Source: Linyphia triangularis (lineage: Eukaryota; Arthropoda; Arachnida; Araneae; Linyphiidae). Taken from it: 64,000 bases of DNA. The notes below the pieces were generated by a model that did not search any database, had not been told where the DNA came from, and saw only the letters and a list, made by a program, of their open reading frames with translations. Below, in pieces: positions 25,238 to 38,400 of this stretch. Position 1 is the stretch's first letter, and every line of letters starts with the position of its first letter. Location of the stretch: positions 3,352,001 to 3,416,000 of the forward strand of contig OZ021722.1 of the NCBI GenBank assembly GCA_963978545.1, in the 5' to 3' direction. A program made the translations under genes and the position numbers.

Positions 25238-28200
25238 CTTTATTTCAAATCTGCCCAAAAACGGACCCTTATTTCAGTTTATAGCCCAAAATGTAGGTAA
25301 AATTCAGAAATTTTCAGTGTTTGAAATGCAGTCCTTTTTTGGGATCATTTTTCGACCCCCTTAATATTTAGTGGTTGTTAAGATTTTCGTTTTTAAGAAT
25401 CTCCTATTAATGAACTTCAATGTGGCCAAGTTACAACATTGTGCTCCCAAAACTCTCTGTGTAAAAATTATGTATGTGTACCACTGAAAAAAACAACTTT
25501 GCAAATTTTGACCCCCTTAATATTTTGTGGTTGTTAAGATTTTCGTTTTTAAGAATCTCCTATAGAAGACCTAAAATGTGGCCAAGTCACAATACTGTGC
25601 TCAAAATACACTACGAATAAAAATTCAAAAACTCCAAAATACAATCAATGTATTTTCAAAGGGAAATTTTGAACTTTGAAAATAATGGCTCAAATGCTAC
25701 CAAATTTTTTTTGGGGACCTGAAATATGTTTTATATTCATATTCTGTCCAAATGTGACTGAAAAAATAATTTTTTGAATTTTCAAATTTTTCGAAATTTT
25801 TCAAAGGGGTTAGCCTTAGGAAATTTTATGAAAAAATCACTTTTCCAAAAAATGGCTCAAAATGCTTCCAGATTTTGGTTTTAAAATAGAAATATGATTT
25901 ACAGTCACTTTATTTCAAATCTGCCCAAAAAAGGACCCTTAATTCAGTTTATAGCCCAAAATGTAGGTAAAATTCAGAAATTTTCAGTATTTGAAATGCA
26001 GTCCTTTTTTGGGATCAACTTTCGACCCCCTTAATATTTAGTGGTTGTTAAGATTTTCGTTTTTAAGAATCTCCTATTAATGAACTTCAATGTGGCCAAG
26101 TTACAACATTGTGCTCCCAAAACTCTCTGTGTAAAAATTATGTATGTGTACCACTGAAAAAAACAACTTTGCAAATTTTGACCCCCTTAATATTTTGTGG
26201 TTGTTAAGATTTTCGTTTTTAAGAATCTCCTATAGAAGACCTTAAATGTGGCCAAGTCACAATACTGTGCTCAAAATACACTACGAGTAAAAATTCAAAA
26301 ACTCCAAAATACAATCAATGTATTTTCAAAGGGAAATTTTGAACTTTGAAAATAATGGCTCAAATGCTACCAAATTTTTTTTGGGGACCTGAAATATGTT
26401 TTATATTCATATTCTGTCCAAATGTGACTGAAAAAATAATTTTTTGAATTTTCAAATTTTTCGAAATTTTTCAAAGGGGTTAGCCTTAGGAAATTTTATG
26501 AAAAAATCACTTTTCCAAAAAATGGCTCAAAATGCTTCCAGATTTTGGTTTTAAAATAGAAATATGATTTACAGTCACTTTATTTCAAATCTGCCCAAAA
26601 AAGGACCCTTAATTCAGTTTATAGCCCAAAATGTAGGTAAAATTCAGAAATTTTCAGTGTTTGAAATGCAGTCCTTTTTTGGGATCAACTTTCGACCCCC
26701 TTAATATTTAGTGGTTGTTAAGATTTTCGTTTTTAAGAATCTCCTATTAATGAACTTCAATGTGGCCAAGTTACAACATTGTGCTCCCAAAACTCTCTGT
26801 GTAAAAATTATGTATGTGTACCACTGAAAAAAACAACTTTGCAAATTTTGACCCCCTTAATATTTTGTGGTTGTTAAGATTTTCGTTTTTAAGAATCTCC
26901 TATAGAAGACCTTAAATGTGGCCAAGTCACAATACTGTGCTCAAAATACACTACGAGTAAAAATTCAAAAACTCCAAAATACAATCAATGTATTTTCAAA
27001 GGGAAATTTTGAACTTTGAAAATAATGGCTCAAATGCTACCAAATTTTTTTTGGGGACCTGAAATATGTTTTATATTCATATTCTGTCCAAATGTGACTG
27101 AAAAAATAATTTTTTGAATTTTCAAATTTTTCGAAATTTTTCAAAGGGGTTAGCCTTAGGAAATTTTATGAAAAAATCACTTTTCCAAAAAATGGCTCAA
27201 AATGCTTCCAGATTTTGGTTTTAAAATAGAAATATGATTTACAGTCACTTTATTTCAAATCTGCCCAAAAAAGGACCCTTAATTCAGTTTATAGCCCAAA
27301 ATGTAGGTAAAATTCAGAAATTTTCAGTGTTTGAAATGCAGTCCTTTTTTGGGATCAACTTTCAACCCCCTTAATATTTAGTGGTTGTTAAGATTTTCGT
27401 TTTTAAGAATCTCCTATTAATGAACTTCAATGTGGCCAAGTTACAACATTGTGCTCCCAAAACTCTCTGTGTAAAAATTATGTATGTGTACCACTGAAAA
27501 AAACAACTTTGCAAATTTTGACCCCCTTAATATTTTGTGGTTGTTAAGATTTTCGTTTTTAAGAATCTCCTATAGAAGACCTTAAATGTGGCCAAGTCAC
27601 AATACTGTGCTCAAAATACACTACGAGTAAAAATTCAAAAACTCCAAAATACAATCAATGTATTTTCAAAGGGAAATTTTGAACTTTGAAAATAATGGCT
27701 CAAATGCTACCAAATTTTTTTTGGGGACCTGAAATATGTTTTATATTCATATTCTGTCCAAATGTGACTGAAAAAATAATTTTTTGAATTTTCAAATTTT
27801 TCGAAATTTTTCAAAGGGGTTAGCCTTAGGAAATTTTATGAAAAAATCACTTTTCCAAAAAATGGCTCAAAATGCTTCCAGATTTTGGTTTTAAAATAGA
27901 AATATGATTTACAGTCACTTTATTTCAAATCTGCCCAAAAAAGGACCCTTAATTCAGTTTATAGCCCAAAATGTAGGTAAAATTCAGAAATTTTCAGTGT
28001 TTGAAATGCAGTCCTTTTTTGGGATCAACTTTCGACCCCCTTAATATTTAGTGGTTGTTAAGATTTTCGTTTTTAAGAATCTCCTATTAATGAACTTCAA
28101 TGTGGCCAAGTTACAACATTGTGCTCCCAAAACTCTCTGTGTAAAAATTATGTATGTGTACCACTGAAAAAAACAACTTTGCAAATTTTGACCCCCTTAA

Positions 28201-28587
28201 TATTTTGTGGTTGTTAAGATTTTCGTTTTTAAGAATCTCCTATAGAAGACCTTAAATGTGGCCAAGTCACAATACTGTGCTCAAAATACACTACGAGTAA
28301 AAATTCAAAAACTCCAAAATACAATCAATGTATTTTCAAAGGGAAATTTTGAACTTTGAAAATAATGGCTCAAATGCTACCAAATTTTTTTTGGGGGCCT
28401 GAAATATGTTTTATTTTCATATTCTGTCCAAATGTGACTGAAAAAATAATTTTTTGAATTTTCAAATTTTTCGAAATTTTTCAAAGGGGTTAGCTTTAGG
28501 AAATTTTATGAAAAAATCACTTTTCCAAAAAATGGCTCAAAATGCTTCCAGATTTTGGTTTTAAAATAGAAATATGATTTACAGTCA
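25238..28587 (+). repeat. Satellite A array, 5 monomers, start of giant repeat copy II
   Basis: Monomers start at 25238, 25908, 26578, 27248 and 27918. From about 25568 on the markers repeat those of 10381-13400 at an offset of 15,187 bp: GACCTAAAAT plus CGAATAA, TATTTGAAAT at 25988, TTTCAACC at about 27361, and the A480G/A498T/C578T haplotype in the 27918 copy. The left half of 25238 has private changes (AAAACGGACC, CTTATTTCAG, GATCATTTTTCG), consistent with a damaged edge. Confidence 0.94.
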
Positions 28588-29588
28588 CTTTATTTCAAAT
28601 CTGCCCAAAAAAGGACCCTTAATTCAGTTTATAGCCCAAAATGTAGGTAAAATTCAGAAATTTTCAGTGTTTGAAATGCAGTCCTTTTTTGGGATCAACT
28701 TTCGACCCCCTTAATATTTAGTGGTTGTTAAGATTTTCGTTTTTAAGAATCTCCTATTAATGAACTTCAATGTGGCCAAGTTACAACATTGTGCTCCCAA
28801 AACTCTCTGTGTAAAAATTATGTATGTGTACCACTGAAAAAAACAACTTTGCAAATTTTGACCCCCTTAATATTTTGTGGTTGTTAAGATTTTCGTTTTT
28901 AAGAATCTCCTATAGAAGACCTTAAATGTGGCCAAGTCACAATACTGTGCTCAAAATACACTACGAGTAAAAATTCAAAAACTCCAAAATACAATCAATG
29001 TATTTTCAAAGGGAAATTTTGAACTTTGAAAATAATGGCTCAAATGCTACCAAATTTTTTTTGGGGACCTGAAATATCTTTTATATTCATATTCTGTCCT
29101 AATGTGACTGAAAAAATAATTTTTTGAATTTTCAAATTTTTCGAAATTTTTCAAAGGGGTTAGCCTTAGGAAATTTTATGAAAAAATCACTTTTCCAAAA
29201 AATAATTTTTTGAATTTTCAAATTTTTCGAAATTTTTCAAAGGGGTTAGTCTTAGGAAATTTTATGAAAAAATCACTTTTCCAAAAAAAAATTTTTGAAT
29301 TTTCAAATTTTTCAAAGGGGTTAGCCTTAGGAAATTTTATGAAAAAAATCACTTTTCCAAAAAATAATTTTTTGAATTTTCAAATTTTTTGAAATTTTTC
29401 AAAGGGGGCCTTAGGAAATTTTATGAAAAAATCACTTTTCCAAAAAATAATTTTTTGAATTTTCAAATTTTTCGAAATTTTTCAAAGGGGTTAGCCTTAG
29501 GAAATTTTATGAAAAAATCACTTTTCCAAAAAATGGCTCAAAATGCTTCCAGATTTTGGTTTTAAAATAGAAATATGATTTACAGTCA
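28588..29588 (+). repeat. Enlarged satellite A monomer, type 1 (1,001 bp)
   Basis: Counterpart of 13401-14402 in giant repeat copy II, without the extra A of that copy and ending in normal GATTTACAGT. It carries G491C, A513T and the type 1 minisatellite with all its inherited defects. Confidence 0.93.
29117..29533 (+). repeat. Minisatellite, five units (type 1)
   Basis: Same unit order, lengths and defects as at 13931-14347, shifted by 15,186 bp. I see no difference between the two over this stretch. Confidence 0.92.
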
Positions 29589-30258
29589 CTTTATTTCAAA
29601 TCTGCCCAAAAAAGGACCCTTAATTCAGTTTATAGCCCAAAATGTAGGTAAAATTCAGAAATTTTCAGTGTTTGAAATGCAGTCCTTTTTTGGGATCAAC
29701 TTTCGACCCCCTTAATATTTAGTGGTTGTTAAGATTTTCGTTTTTAAGAATCTCCTATTAATGAACTTCAATGTGGCCAAGTTACAACATTGTGCTCCCA
29801 AAACTCTCTGTGTAAAAATTATGTATGTGTACCACTGAAAAAAACAACTTTGCAAATTTTGACCCCCTTAATATTTTGTGGTTGTTAAGATTTTCGTTTT
29901 TAAGAATCTCCTATAGAAGACCTTAAATGTGGCCAAGTCACAATACTGTGCTCAAAATACACTACGAGTAAAAATTCAAAAACTCCAAAATACAATCAAT
30001 GTATTTTCAAAGGGAAATTTTGAACTTTGAAAATAATGGCTCAAATGCTACCAAATTTTTTTTGGGGGCCTGAAATATGTTTTATTTTCATATTCTGTCC
30101 AAATGTGACTGAAAAAATAATTTTTTGAATTTTCAAATTTTTCGAAATTTTTCAAAGGGGTTAGCTTTAGGAAATTTTATGAAAAAATCACTTTTCCAAA
30201 AAATGGCTCAAAATGCTTCCAGATTTTGGTTTTAAAATAGAAATATGATTTACAGTCA
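29589..30258 (+). repeat. Satellite A variant monomer, duplicated copy
   Basis: It carries the A480G, A498T and C578T haplotype of 27918-28587. Together with the enlarged monomer that follows it forms a 1,671-bp second copy of 27918-29588, placed directly after it. Giant repeat copy I has only one copy of this module (12731-14402). Confidence 0.92.
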
Positions 30259-31259
30259 CTTTATTTCAAATCTGCCCAAAAAAGGACCCTTAATTCAGTT
30301 TATAGCCCAAAATGTAGGTAAAATTCAGAAATTTTCAGTGTTTGAAATGCAGTCCTTTTTTGGGATCAACTTTCGACCCCCTTAATATTTAGTGGTTGTT
30401 AAGATTTTCGTTTTTAAGAATCTCCTATTAATGAACTTCAATGTGGCCAAGTTACAACATTGTGCTCCCAAAACTCTCTGTGTAAAAATTATGTATGTGT
30501 ACCACTGAAAAAAACAACTTTGCAAATTTTGACCCCCTTAATATTTTGTGGTTGTTAAGATTTTCGTTTTTAAGAATCTCCTATAGAAGACCTTAAATGT
30601 GGCCAAGTCACAATACTGTGCTCAAAATACACTACGAGTAAAAATTCAAAAACTCCAAAATACAATCAATGTATTTTCAAAGGGAAATTTTGAACTTTGA
30701 AAATAATGGCTCAAATGCTACCAAATTTTTTTTGGGGACCTGAAATATCTTTTATATTCATATTCTGTCCTAATGTGACTGAAAAAATAATTTTTTGAAT
30801 TTTCAAATTTTTCGAAATTTTTCAAAGGGGTTAGCCTTAGGAAATTTTATGAAAAAATCACTTTTCCAAAAAATAATTTTTTGAATTTTCAAATTTTTCG
30901 AAATTTTTCAAAGGGGTTAGTCTTAGGAAATTTTATGAAAAAATCACTTTTCCAAAAAAAAATTTTTGAATTTTCAAATTTTTCAAAGGGGTTAGCCTTA
31001 GGAAATTTTATGAAAAAAATCACTTTTCCAAAAAATAATTTTTTGAATTTTCAAATTTTTTGAAATTTTTCAAAGGGGGCCTTAGGAAATTTTATGAAAA
31101 AATCACTTTTCCAAAAAATAATTTTTTGAATTTTCAAATTTTTCGAAATTTTTCAAAGGGGTTAGCCTTAGGAAATTTTATGAAAAAATCACTTTTCCAA
31201 AAAATGGCTCAAAATGCTTCCAGATTTTGGTTTTAAAATAGAAATATGATTTACAGTCA
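30259..31259 (+). repeat. Enlarged satellite A monomer, type 1, duplicated copy (1,001 bp)
   Basis: Reads as the same sequence as 28588-29588, 1,671 bp upstream, including the minisatellite. The addition of this module raises the offset between giant repeat copies from 15,186 to 16,857 bp, which fits exactly. Confidence 0.93.
30788..31204 (+). repeat. Minisatellite, five units (type 1, duplicated copy)
   Basis: Same units and defects as the type 1 minisatellite at 29117-29533, shifted by 1,671 bp. Confidence 0.92.
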
Positions 31260-32599
31260 CTTTATTTCAAATCTGCCCAAAAAAGGACCCTTAATTCAGT
31301 TTATAGCCCAAAATGTAGGTAAAATTCAGAAATTTTCAGTGTTTGAAATGCAGTCCTTTTTTGGGATCAACTTTCGATCCCCTTAATATTTAGTGGTTGT
31401 TAAGATTTTCGTTTTTAAGAATCTCCTATTAATGAACTTCAATGTGGCCAAGTTACAACATTGTGCTCCCAAAACTCTCTGTGTAAAAATTATGTATGTG
31501 TACCACTGAAAAAAACAACTTTGCAAATTTTGACCCCCTTAATATTTTGTGGTTGTTAAGATTTTCGTTTTTAAGAATCTCCTATAGAAGACCTTAAATG
31601 TGGCCAAGTTACAATACTGTGCTCAAAATACACTACGAGTAAAAATTCAAAAACTCCAAAATACAATCAATGTATTTTCAAAGGGAAATTTTGAACTTTG
31701 AAAATAATGGCTCAAATGCTACCAAATTTTTTTTGGGGACCTGAAATATGTTTTATATTCATATTCTGTCCAAATGTGACTGAAAAAATAATTTTTTGAA
31801 TTTTCAAATTTTTCGAAATTTTTCAAAGGGGTTAGCCTTAGGAAATTTTATGAAAAAATCACTTTTCCAAAAAATGGCTCAAAATGCTTCCAGATTTTGG
31901 TTTTAAAATAGAAATATGATTAACAGTCACTTTATTTCAAATCTGCCCAAAAAAGGACCCTTAATTCAGTTTATAGCCCAAAATGTAGGTAAAATTCAGA
32001 AATTTTCAGTGTTTGAAATGCAGTCCTTTTTTGGGATCAACTTTCGACCCCCTTAATATTTAGTGGTTGTTAAGATTTTCGTTTTTAAGAATCTCCTATT
32101 AATGAACTTCAATGTGGCCAAGTTACAACATTGTGCTCCCAAAACTCTCTGTGTAAAAATTATGTATGTGTACCACTGAAAAAAACAACTTTGCAAATTT
32201 TGACCCCCTTAATATTTTGTGGTTGTTAAGATTTTCGTTTTTAAGAATCTCCTATAGAAGACCTTAAATGTGGCCAAGTCACAATACTGTGCTCAAAATA
32301 CACTACGAGTAAAAATTCAAAAACTCCAAAATACAATCAATGTATTTTCAAAGGGAAATTTTGAACTTTGAAAATAATGGCTCAAATGCTACCAAATTTT
32401 TTTTGGGGACCTGAAATATGTTTTATATTCATATTCTGTCCAAATGTGACTGAAAAAATAATTTTTTGAATTTTCAAATTTTTCGAAATTTTTCAAAGGG
32501 GTTAGCCTTAGGAAATTTTATGAAAAAATCACTTTTCCAAAAAATGGCTCAAAATGCTTCCAGATTTTGGTTTTAAAATAGAAATATGATTAACAGTCA
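31260..32599 (+). repeat. Satellite A array, two monomers
   Basis: Monomers start at 31260 and 31930, matching 14403 and 15073 at an offset of 16,857 bp. The first has TTTCGATCCCC and GCCAAGTTACAATACTG; the second form is shared with the decayed monomer at 24588. Both end in T663A (GATTAACAGT), whereas in copy I the enlarged monomer at 13401 and the first of the pair carry it. Confidence 0.92.
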
Positions 32600-33600
32600 C
32601 TTTATTTCAAATCTGCCCAAAAAAGGACCCTTAATTCAGTTTATAGCCCAAAATGTAGGTAAAATTCAGAAATTTTCAGTGTTTGAAATGCAGTCCTTTT
32701 TTGGGATCAACTTTCGACCCCCTTAATATTTAGTGGTTGTTAAGATTTTCGTTTTTAAGAATCTCCTATTAATGAACTTCAATGTGGCCAAGTTACAACA
32801 TTGTGCTCCCAAAACTCTCTGTGTAAAAATTATGTATGTGTACCACTGAAAAAAACAACTTTGCAAATTTTGACCCCCTTAATATTTTGTGGTTGTTAAG
32901 ATTTTCGTTTTTAAGAATCTCCTATAGAAGACCTTAAATGTGGCCAAGTCACAATACTGTGCTCAAAATACACTACGAGTAAAAATTCAAAAACTCCAAA
33001 ATACAATCAATGTATTTTCAAAGGGAAATTTTGAACTTTGAAAATAATGGCTCAAATGCTACCAAATTTTTTTTGGGGACCTGAAATATCTTTTATATTC
33101 ATATTCTGTCCTAATGTGACTGAAAAAATAATTTTTTGAATTTTCAAATTTTTCGAAATTTTTCAAAGGGGTTAGCCTTAGGAAATTTTATGAAAAAATC
33201 ACTTTTCCAAAAAATAATTTTTTGAATTTTCAAATTTTTCGAAATTTTTCAAAGGGGTTAGTCTTAGGAAATTTTATGAAAAAATCACTTTTCCAAAAAA
33301 AATTTTTAGAATTTTCAAATTTTTCAAAGGGGTTAGCCTTAGGAAATTTTATGAAAAAAATCACTTTTCCAAAAAATAATTTTTTGAATTTTCAAATTTT
33401 TCGAAATTTTTCAAAGGGGGCCTTAGGAAATTTTATGAAAAAATCACTTTTCCAAAAAATAATTTTTTGAATTTTCAAATTTTTCGAAATTTTTCAAAGG
33501 GGTTAGACTTAGGAAATTTTATGAAAAAATCACTTTTCCAAAAAATTTCTCAAAATGCTTCCAGATTTTGGTTTTAAAAGAGAAATATATTTTACAGTAA
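32600..33600 (+). repeat. Enlarged satellite A monomer, type 2, entering satellite B (1,001 bp)
   Basis: Counterpart of 15743-16743, offset 16,857 bp, with all type 2 marks (TTTTTAGAATTTTC, GGTTAGACTTAGG, AAATTTCTC, AAAAGAGAAATATATTTTAC). The minisatellite spans 33129-33545. Confidence 0.93.
33129..33545 (+). repeat. Minisatellite, five units (type 2)
   Basis: Copy of 16272-16688 in giant repeat copy II, with the same unit lengths and the same type 2 substitutions. Confidence 0.92.
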
Positions 33601-35219
33601 ATTTTTATTAAATCTGCCCAAGAAAGGACCCTCAAATCGCTTTATAAACCAAGCTGTCGGTATAATTCAGAAAAATCCAAAATAACGCGTTAACACAGAA
33701 ATAGAGACGTTTTTGAACGCAATTTTTGAAACTAGTTGGGAATTGTCCGAAATGCTTTAAAATTTTAGCTGTGACCTTAGAGTATGCTCAAAAGTTACTT
33801 TTTATCAAAACTGTTCAAGAAAGGACCCTTATATCGATTTATATCCCAAATTATCGGTAAAATTCAGAAAAATCCAAAATAACGCGTTAACACAGAAATA
33901 GAGACGATTTTGAAAGCAATTTTTAAAACTAGCTGGGAATTGTCCGAAATGCTTTGAAAATGATCAAAAGTAACTTTTTATCAAAACTGTCAAGAAAGGA
34001 CCCTTTAATCGCTTTATACCCCAAATTATCGGTAAAATTCAGAAAAATCCAAAATAACGCGTTAACACAGAAATAGAGACGATTTTGAACGATATTTTTA
34101 AAACTAGCTGGGAATTGTCCGAAATGCTTTGAAAATGCTCAAGAGTTACTTTTTATCAAAACTGCCAGGAAAGGACCCTTAAATCGCTTTATAGCCCAAA
34201 CTGTCGGTAAAATTCAGAAAAATCCAAAATAACGCGTTAACACAGAAATAGAGACGATTTTGAACGATATTTTTAAAACTAGCTGGGAATTGTCCGAAAT
34301 GCTTTGAAAATGCTCAAGAGTTACTTTTTATCAAAACTGTCAAGAAAGGACCCTTAAATCGCTTTATAGCCCAAACTGTCGGTAAAATTCAGAAAAATCC
34401 AAAATAACGCGTTAACACAGAAATAGAGACGATTTTGAAAGCAATTTTTAAAACTAGCTGGGAATTGTCCGAAATGCTTTGAAAATGCTCAAAAGTAACT
34501 TTTTATCAAAACAGTCAAGAAAGGACCCTATAATCGTTTTATAGCCCAAACTGTTGTTAGAATTCCGAAAAATCCAAAATAACGCGTTAACACAGAAATA
34601 GAGACGGTTTTGAACGCTATTTCTGAAACTAGCTGGGAATTGTCCGAAATGCTTTAAAATTTTAGCTGTGATCTAAGAGTATGCTTAAAAGTTACTTTTT
34701 ATCAAAACTGTTCAAGAAAGGACCCTTAAATCGATTTATAGCCTAAACTGTCGGTAAATTTCAGAAAAATCCAAAATAACGCGTTAACACAGAAATAGAG
34801 ACGATTTTGAACGATATTTTTAAAACTAGCTGGGAAATGTCCGAAATGCTTTGAAAATGCTCAACAGTTACTTTTTATCAAAACTGTTCAAGAAAAGACC
34901 CTTCAATCGATTTATAGCCCAATCTGTCGGGAAAATTCAGAAAAATCCAAAATAACGCGTAGGCACAGAAATAGAGACGGTTTTGAACGAAATTTTGGAA
35001 TTTAGCTGGGAAATGTCCGAAATGTGTCAAATTTAGCTGTTAACATAGGAGAATGCTTAAGAGTTACTTTTTATCAAAACTATCCAAGAAAGGTCCCTTA
35101 AATCGCTTTATAGCCCAAACTGTCGTTAAAATTCAAAAAAATCCAAAATAACGCGTTTGCTCAGAAATGGAGAGGATTTTGTACGAAATTTTGAAACTAG
35201 CTGGGAAATTTTAGTTGAA
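33601..35219 (+). repeat. Satellite B block II, 9 units
   Basis: Same length (1,619 bp) and unit order as block I, offset 16,857 bp. I noticed two single-base differences: TAATCGTTTTATAG against TAATCGCTTTATAG in unit 6, and TTGTCCGAAATG against TTGTACGAAATG at about 17788 in block I. Such closeness implies a recent copy or gene conversion. Confidence 0.93.
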
Positions 35220-35411
35220 GACCTGAAATATGTTTTATATTCATATTCTGTCCAAATGTGACTGAAAAAATAATTTTTTGAATTTTCAAATTTTTCGAAA
35301 TTTTTCAAAGGGGTTAGCCTTAGGAAATTTTATGAAAAAATCACTTTTCCAAAAAATGGCTCAAAATGCTTCCAGATTTTGGTTTTAAAATAGAAATATG
35401 ATTTACAGTCA
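35220..35411 (+). repeat. Partial satellite A monomer (479-670) after B block II
   Basis: Same sharp junction as at 18363, beginning GACCTGAAATATG and restoring the 670-bp phase at 35412. Confidence 0.92.
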
Positions 35412-38400
35412 CTTTATTTCAAATCTGCCCAAAAAAGGACCCTTAATTCAGTTTATAGCCCAAAATGTAGGTAAAATTCAGAAATTTTCAGTGTTTGAAA
35501 TGCAGTCCTTTTTTGGGATCAACTTTCGACCCCCTTAATATTTAGTGGTTGTTAAGATTTTCGTTTTTAAGAATCTCCTATTAATGAACTTCAATGTGGC
35601 CAAGTTACAACATTGTGCTCCCAAAACTCTCTGTGTAAAAATTATGTATGTGTACCACTGAAAAAAACAACTTTGCAAATTTTGACCCCCTTAATATTTT
35701 GTGGTTGTTAAGATTTTCGTTTTTAAGAATCTCCTATAGAAGACCTTAAATGTGGCCAAGTCACAATACTGTGCTCAAAATACACTACGAGTAAAAATTC
35801 AAAAACTCCAAAATACAATCAATGTATTTTCAAAGGGAAATTTTGAACTTTGAAAATAATGGCTCAAATGCTACCAAATTTTTTTTGGGGACCTGAAATA
35901 TGTTTTATATTCATATTCTGTCCAAATGTGACTGAAAAAATAATTTTTTGAATTTTCAAATTTTTCGAAATTTTTCAAAGGGGTTAGCCTTAGGAAATTT
36001 TATGAAAAAATCACTTTTCCAAAAAATGGCTCAAAATGCTTCCAGATTTTGGTTTTAAAATAGAAATATGATTTACAGTCACTTTATTTCAAATCTGCAA
36101 AAAAAAGGACCCTTAATTCAGTTTATAGCCCAAAATGTAGGTAAAATTCAGAAATTTTCAGTGTTTGAAATGCAGTCCTTTTTTGGGATCAACTTTCGAC
36201 CCCCTTAATATTTAGTGGTTGTTAAGATTTTCGTTTTTAAGAATCTCCTATTAATGAACTTCAATGTGGCCAAGTTACAACATTGTGCTCCCAAAACTCT
36301 CTGTGTAAAAATTATGTATGTGTACCACTGAAAAAAACAACTTTGCAAATTTTGACCCCCTTAATATTTTGTGGTTGTTAAGATTTTCGTTTTTAAGAAT
36401 CTCCTATAGAAGACCTTAAATGTGGCCAAGTCACAATACTGTGCTCAAAATACACTACGAGTAAAAATTCAAAAACTCCAAAATACAATCAATGTATTTT
36501 CAAAGGGAAATTTTGAACTTTGAAAATAATGGCTCAAATGCTACCAAATTTTTTTTGGGGACCTGAAATATGTTTTATATTCATATTCTGTCCAAATGTG
36601 ACTGAAAAAATAATTTTTTGAATTTTCAAATTTTTCGAAATTTTTCAAAGGGGTTAGCCTTAGGAAATTTTATGAAAAAATCACTTTTCCAAAAAATGGC
36701 TCAAAATGCTTCCAGATTTTGGTTTTAAAATAGAAATATGATTTACAGTCACTTTATTTCAAATCTGCCCAAAAAAGGACCCTTAATTCAGTTTATAGCC
36801 CAAAATGTAGGTAAAATTCAGAAATTTTCAGTGTTTGAAATGCAGTCCTTTTTTGGGATCAACTTTCGACCCCCTTAATATTTAGTGGTTGTTAAGATTT
36901 TCGTTTTTAAGAATCTCCTATTAATGAACTTCAATGTGGCCAAGTTACAACATTGTGCTCCCAAAACTCTCTGTGTAAAAATTATGTATGTGTACCACTG
37001 AAAAAAACAACTTTGCAAATTTTGACCCCCTTAATATTTTGTGGTTGTTAAGATTTTCGTTTTTAAGAATCTCCTATAGAAGACCTTAAATGTGGCCAAG
37101 TCACAATACTGTGCTCAAAATACACTACGAGTAAAAATTCAAAAACTCCAAAATACAATCAATGTATTTTCAAAGGGAAATTTTGAACTTTGAAAATAAT
37201 GGCTCAAATGCTACCAAATTTTTTTTGGGGACCTGAAATATGTTTTATATTCATATTCTGTCCAAATGTGACTGAAAAAATAATTTTTTGAATTTTCAAA
37301 TTTTTCGAAATTTTTCAAAGGGGTTAGCCTTAGGAAATTTTATGAAAAAATCACTTTTCCAAAAAATGGCTCAAAATGCTTCCAGATTTTGGTTTTAAAA
37401 TAGAAATATGATTTACAGTCACTTTATTTCAAATCTGCCCAAAAAAGGACCCTTAATTCAGTTTATAGCCCAAAATGTAGGTAAAATTCAGAAATTTTCA
37501 GTGTTTGAAATGCAGTCCTTTTTTGGGATCAACTTTCGACCCCCTTAATATTTAGTGGTTGTTAAGATTTTCGTTTTTAAGAATCTCCTATTAATGAACT
37601 TCAATGTGGCCAAGTTACAACATTGTGCTCCCAAAACTCTCTGTGTAAAAATTATGTATGTGTACCACTGAAAAAACCAACTTTGCAAATTTTGACCCCC
37701 TTAATATTTTGTGGTTGTTAAGATTTTCGTTTTTAAGAATCTCCTATAGAAGACCTTAAATGTGGCCAAGTCACAATACTGTACTCAAAATACACTACGA
37801 GTAAAAATTCAAAAACTCCAAAATACAATCAATGTATTTTCAAAGGGAAATTTTGAACTTTGAAAATAATGGCTCAAATGCTACCAAATTTTTTTTGGGG
37901 ACCTGAAATATGTTTTATATTCATATTCTGTCCAAATGTGACTGAAAAAATAATTTTTTGAATTTTCAAATTTTTCGAAATTTTTCAAAGGGGTTAGCCT
38001 TAGGAAATTTTATGAAAAAATCACTTTTCCAAAAAATGGCTCAAAATGCTTCCAGATTTTGGTTTTAAAATAGATATATGATTTACAGTCACTTTATTTT
38101 AAATCTGCCCAAAAAAGGACCCTTAATTCAGTTTATAGCCCAAAATGTAGGTAAAATTCAGAAATTTTCAGTGTTTGAAATGCAGTCCTTTTTTGGGATC
38201 AACTTTCGACCCCCTTAATATTTAGTGGTTGTTAAGATTTTCGTTTTTAAGAATCTCCTATTAATGAACTTCAATGTGGCCAAGTTACAACATTGTGCTC
38301 CCAAAACTCTCTGTGTAAAAATTATGTATGTGTACCACTGAAAAAAACAACTTTGCAAATTTTGACCCCCTTAATATTTTGTGGTTGTTAAGATTTTCGT

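Larger units (their letters stand above)
10381..25567 (+). repeat. Giant higher-order repeat, copy I (15,187 bp)
   Basis: Ordered private markers of this stretch recur from 25568: the 10051, 10721, 12061 and 12731 variants, the type 1 enlarged monomer, two normal monomers, the type 2 enlarged monomer, B block I, and the following nine A monomers. The offset is 15,187 bp up to 13.4 kb, 15,186 up to 14.4 kb, and 16,857 after that because copy II has an added 1,671-bp module. It then falls to 16,854 through small indels in copy I. Copy II follows copy I directly. Confidence 0.88.
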
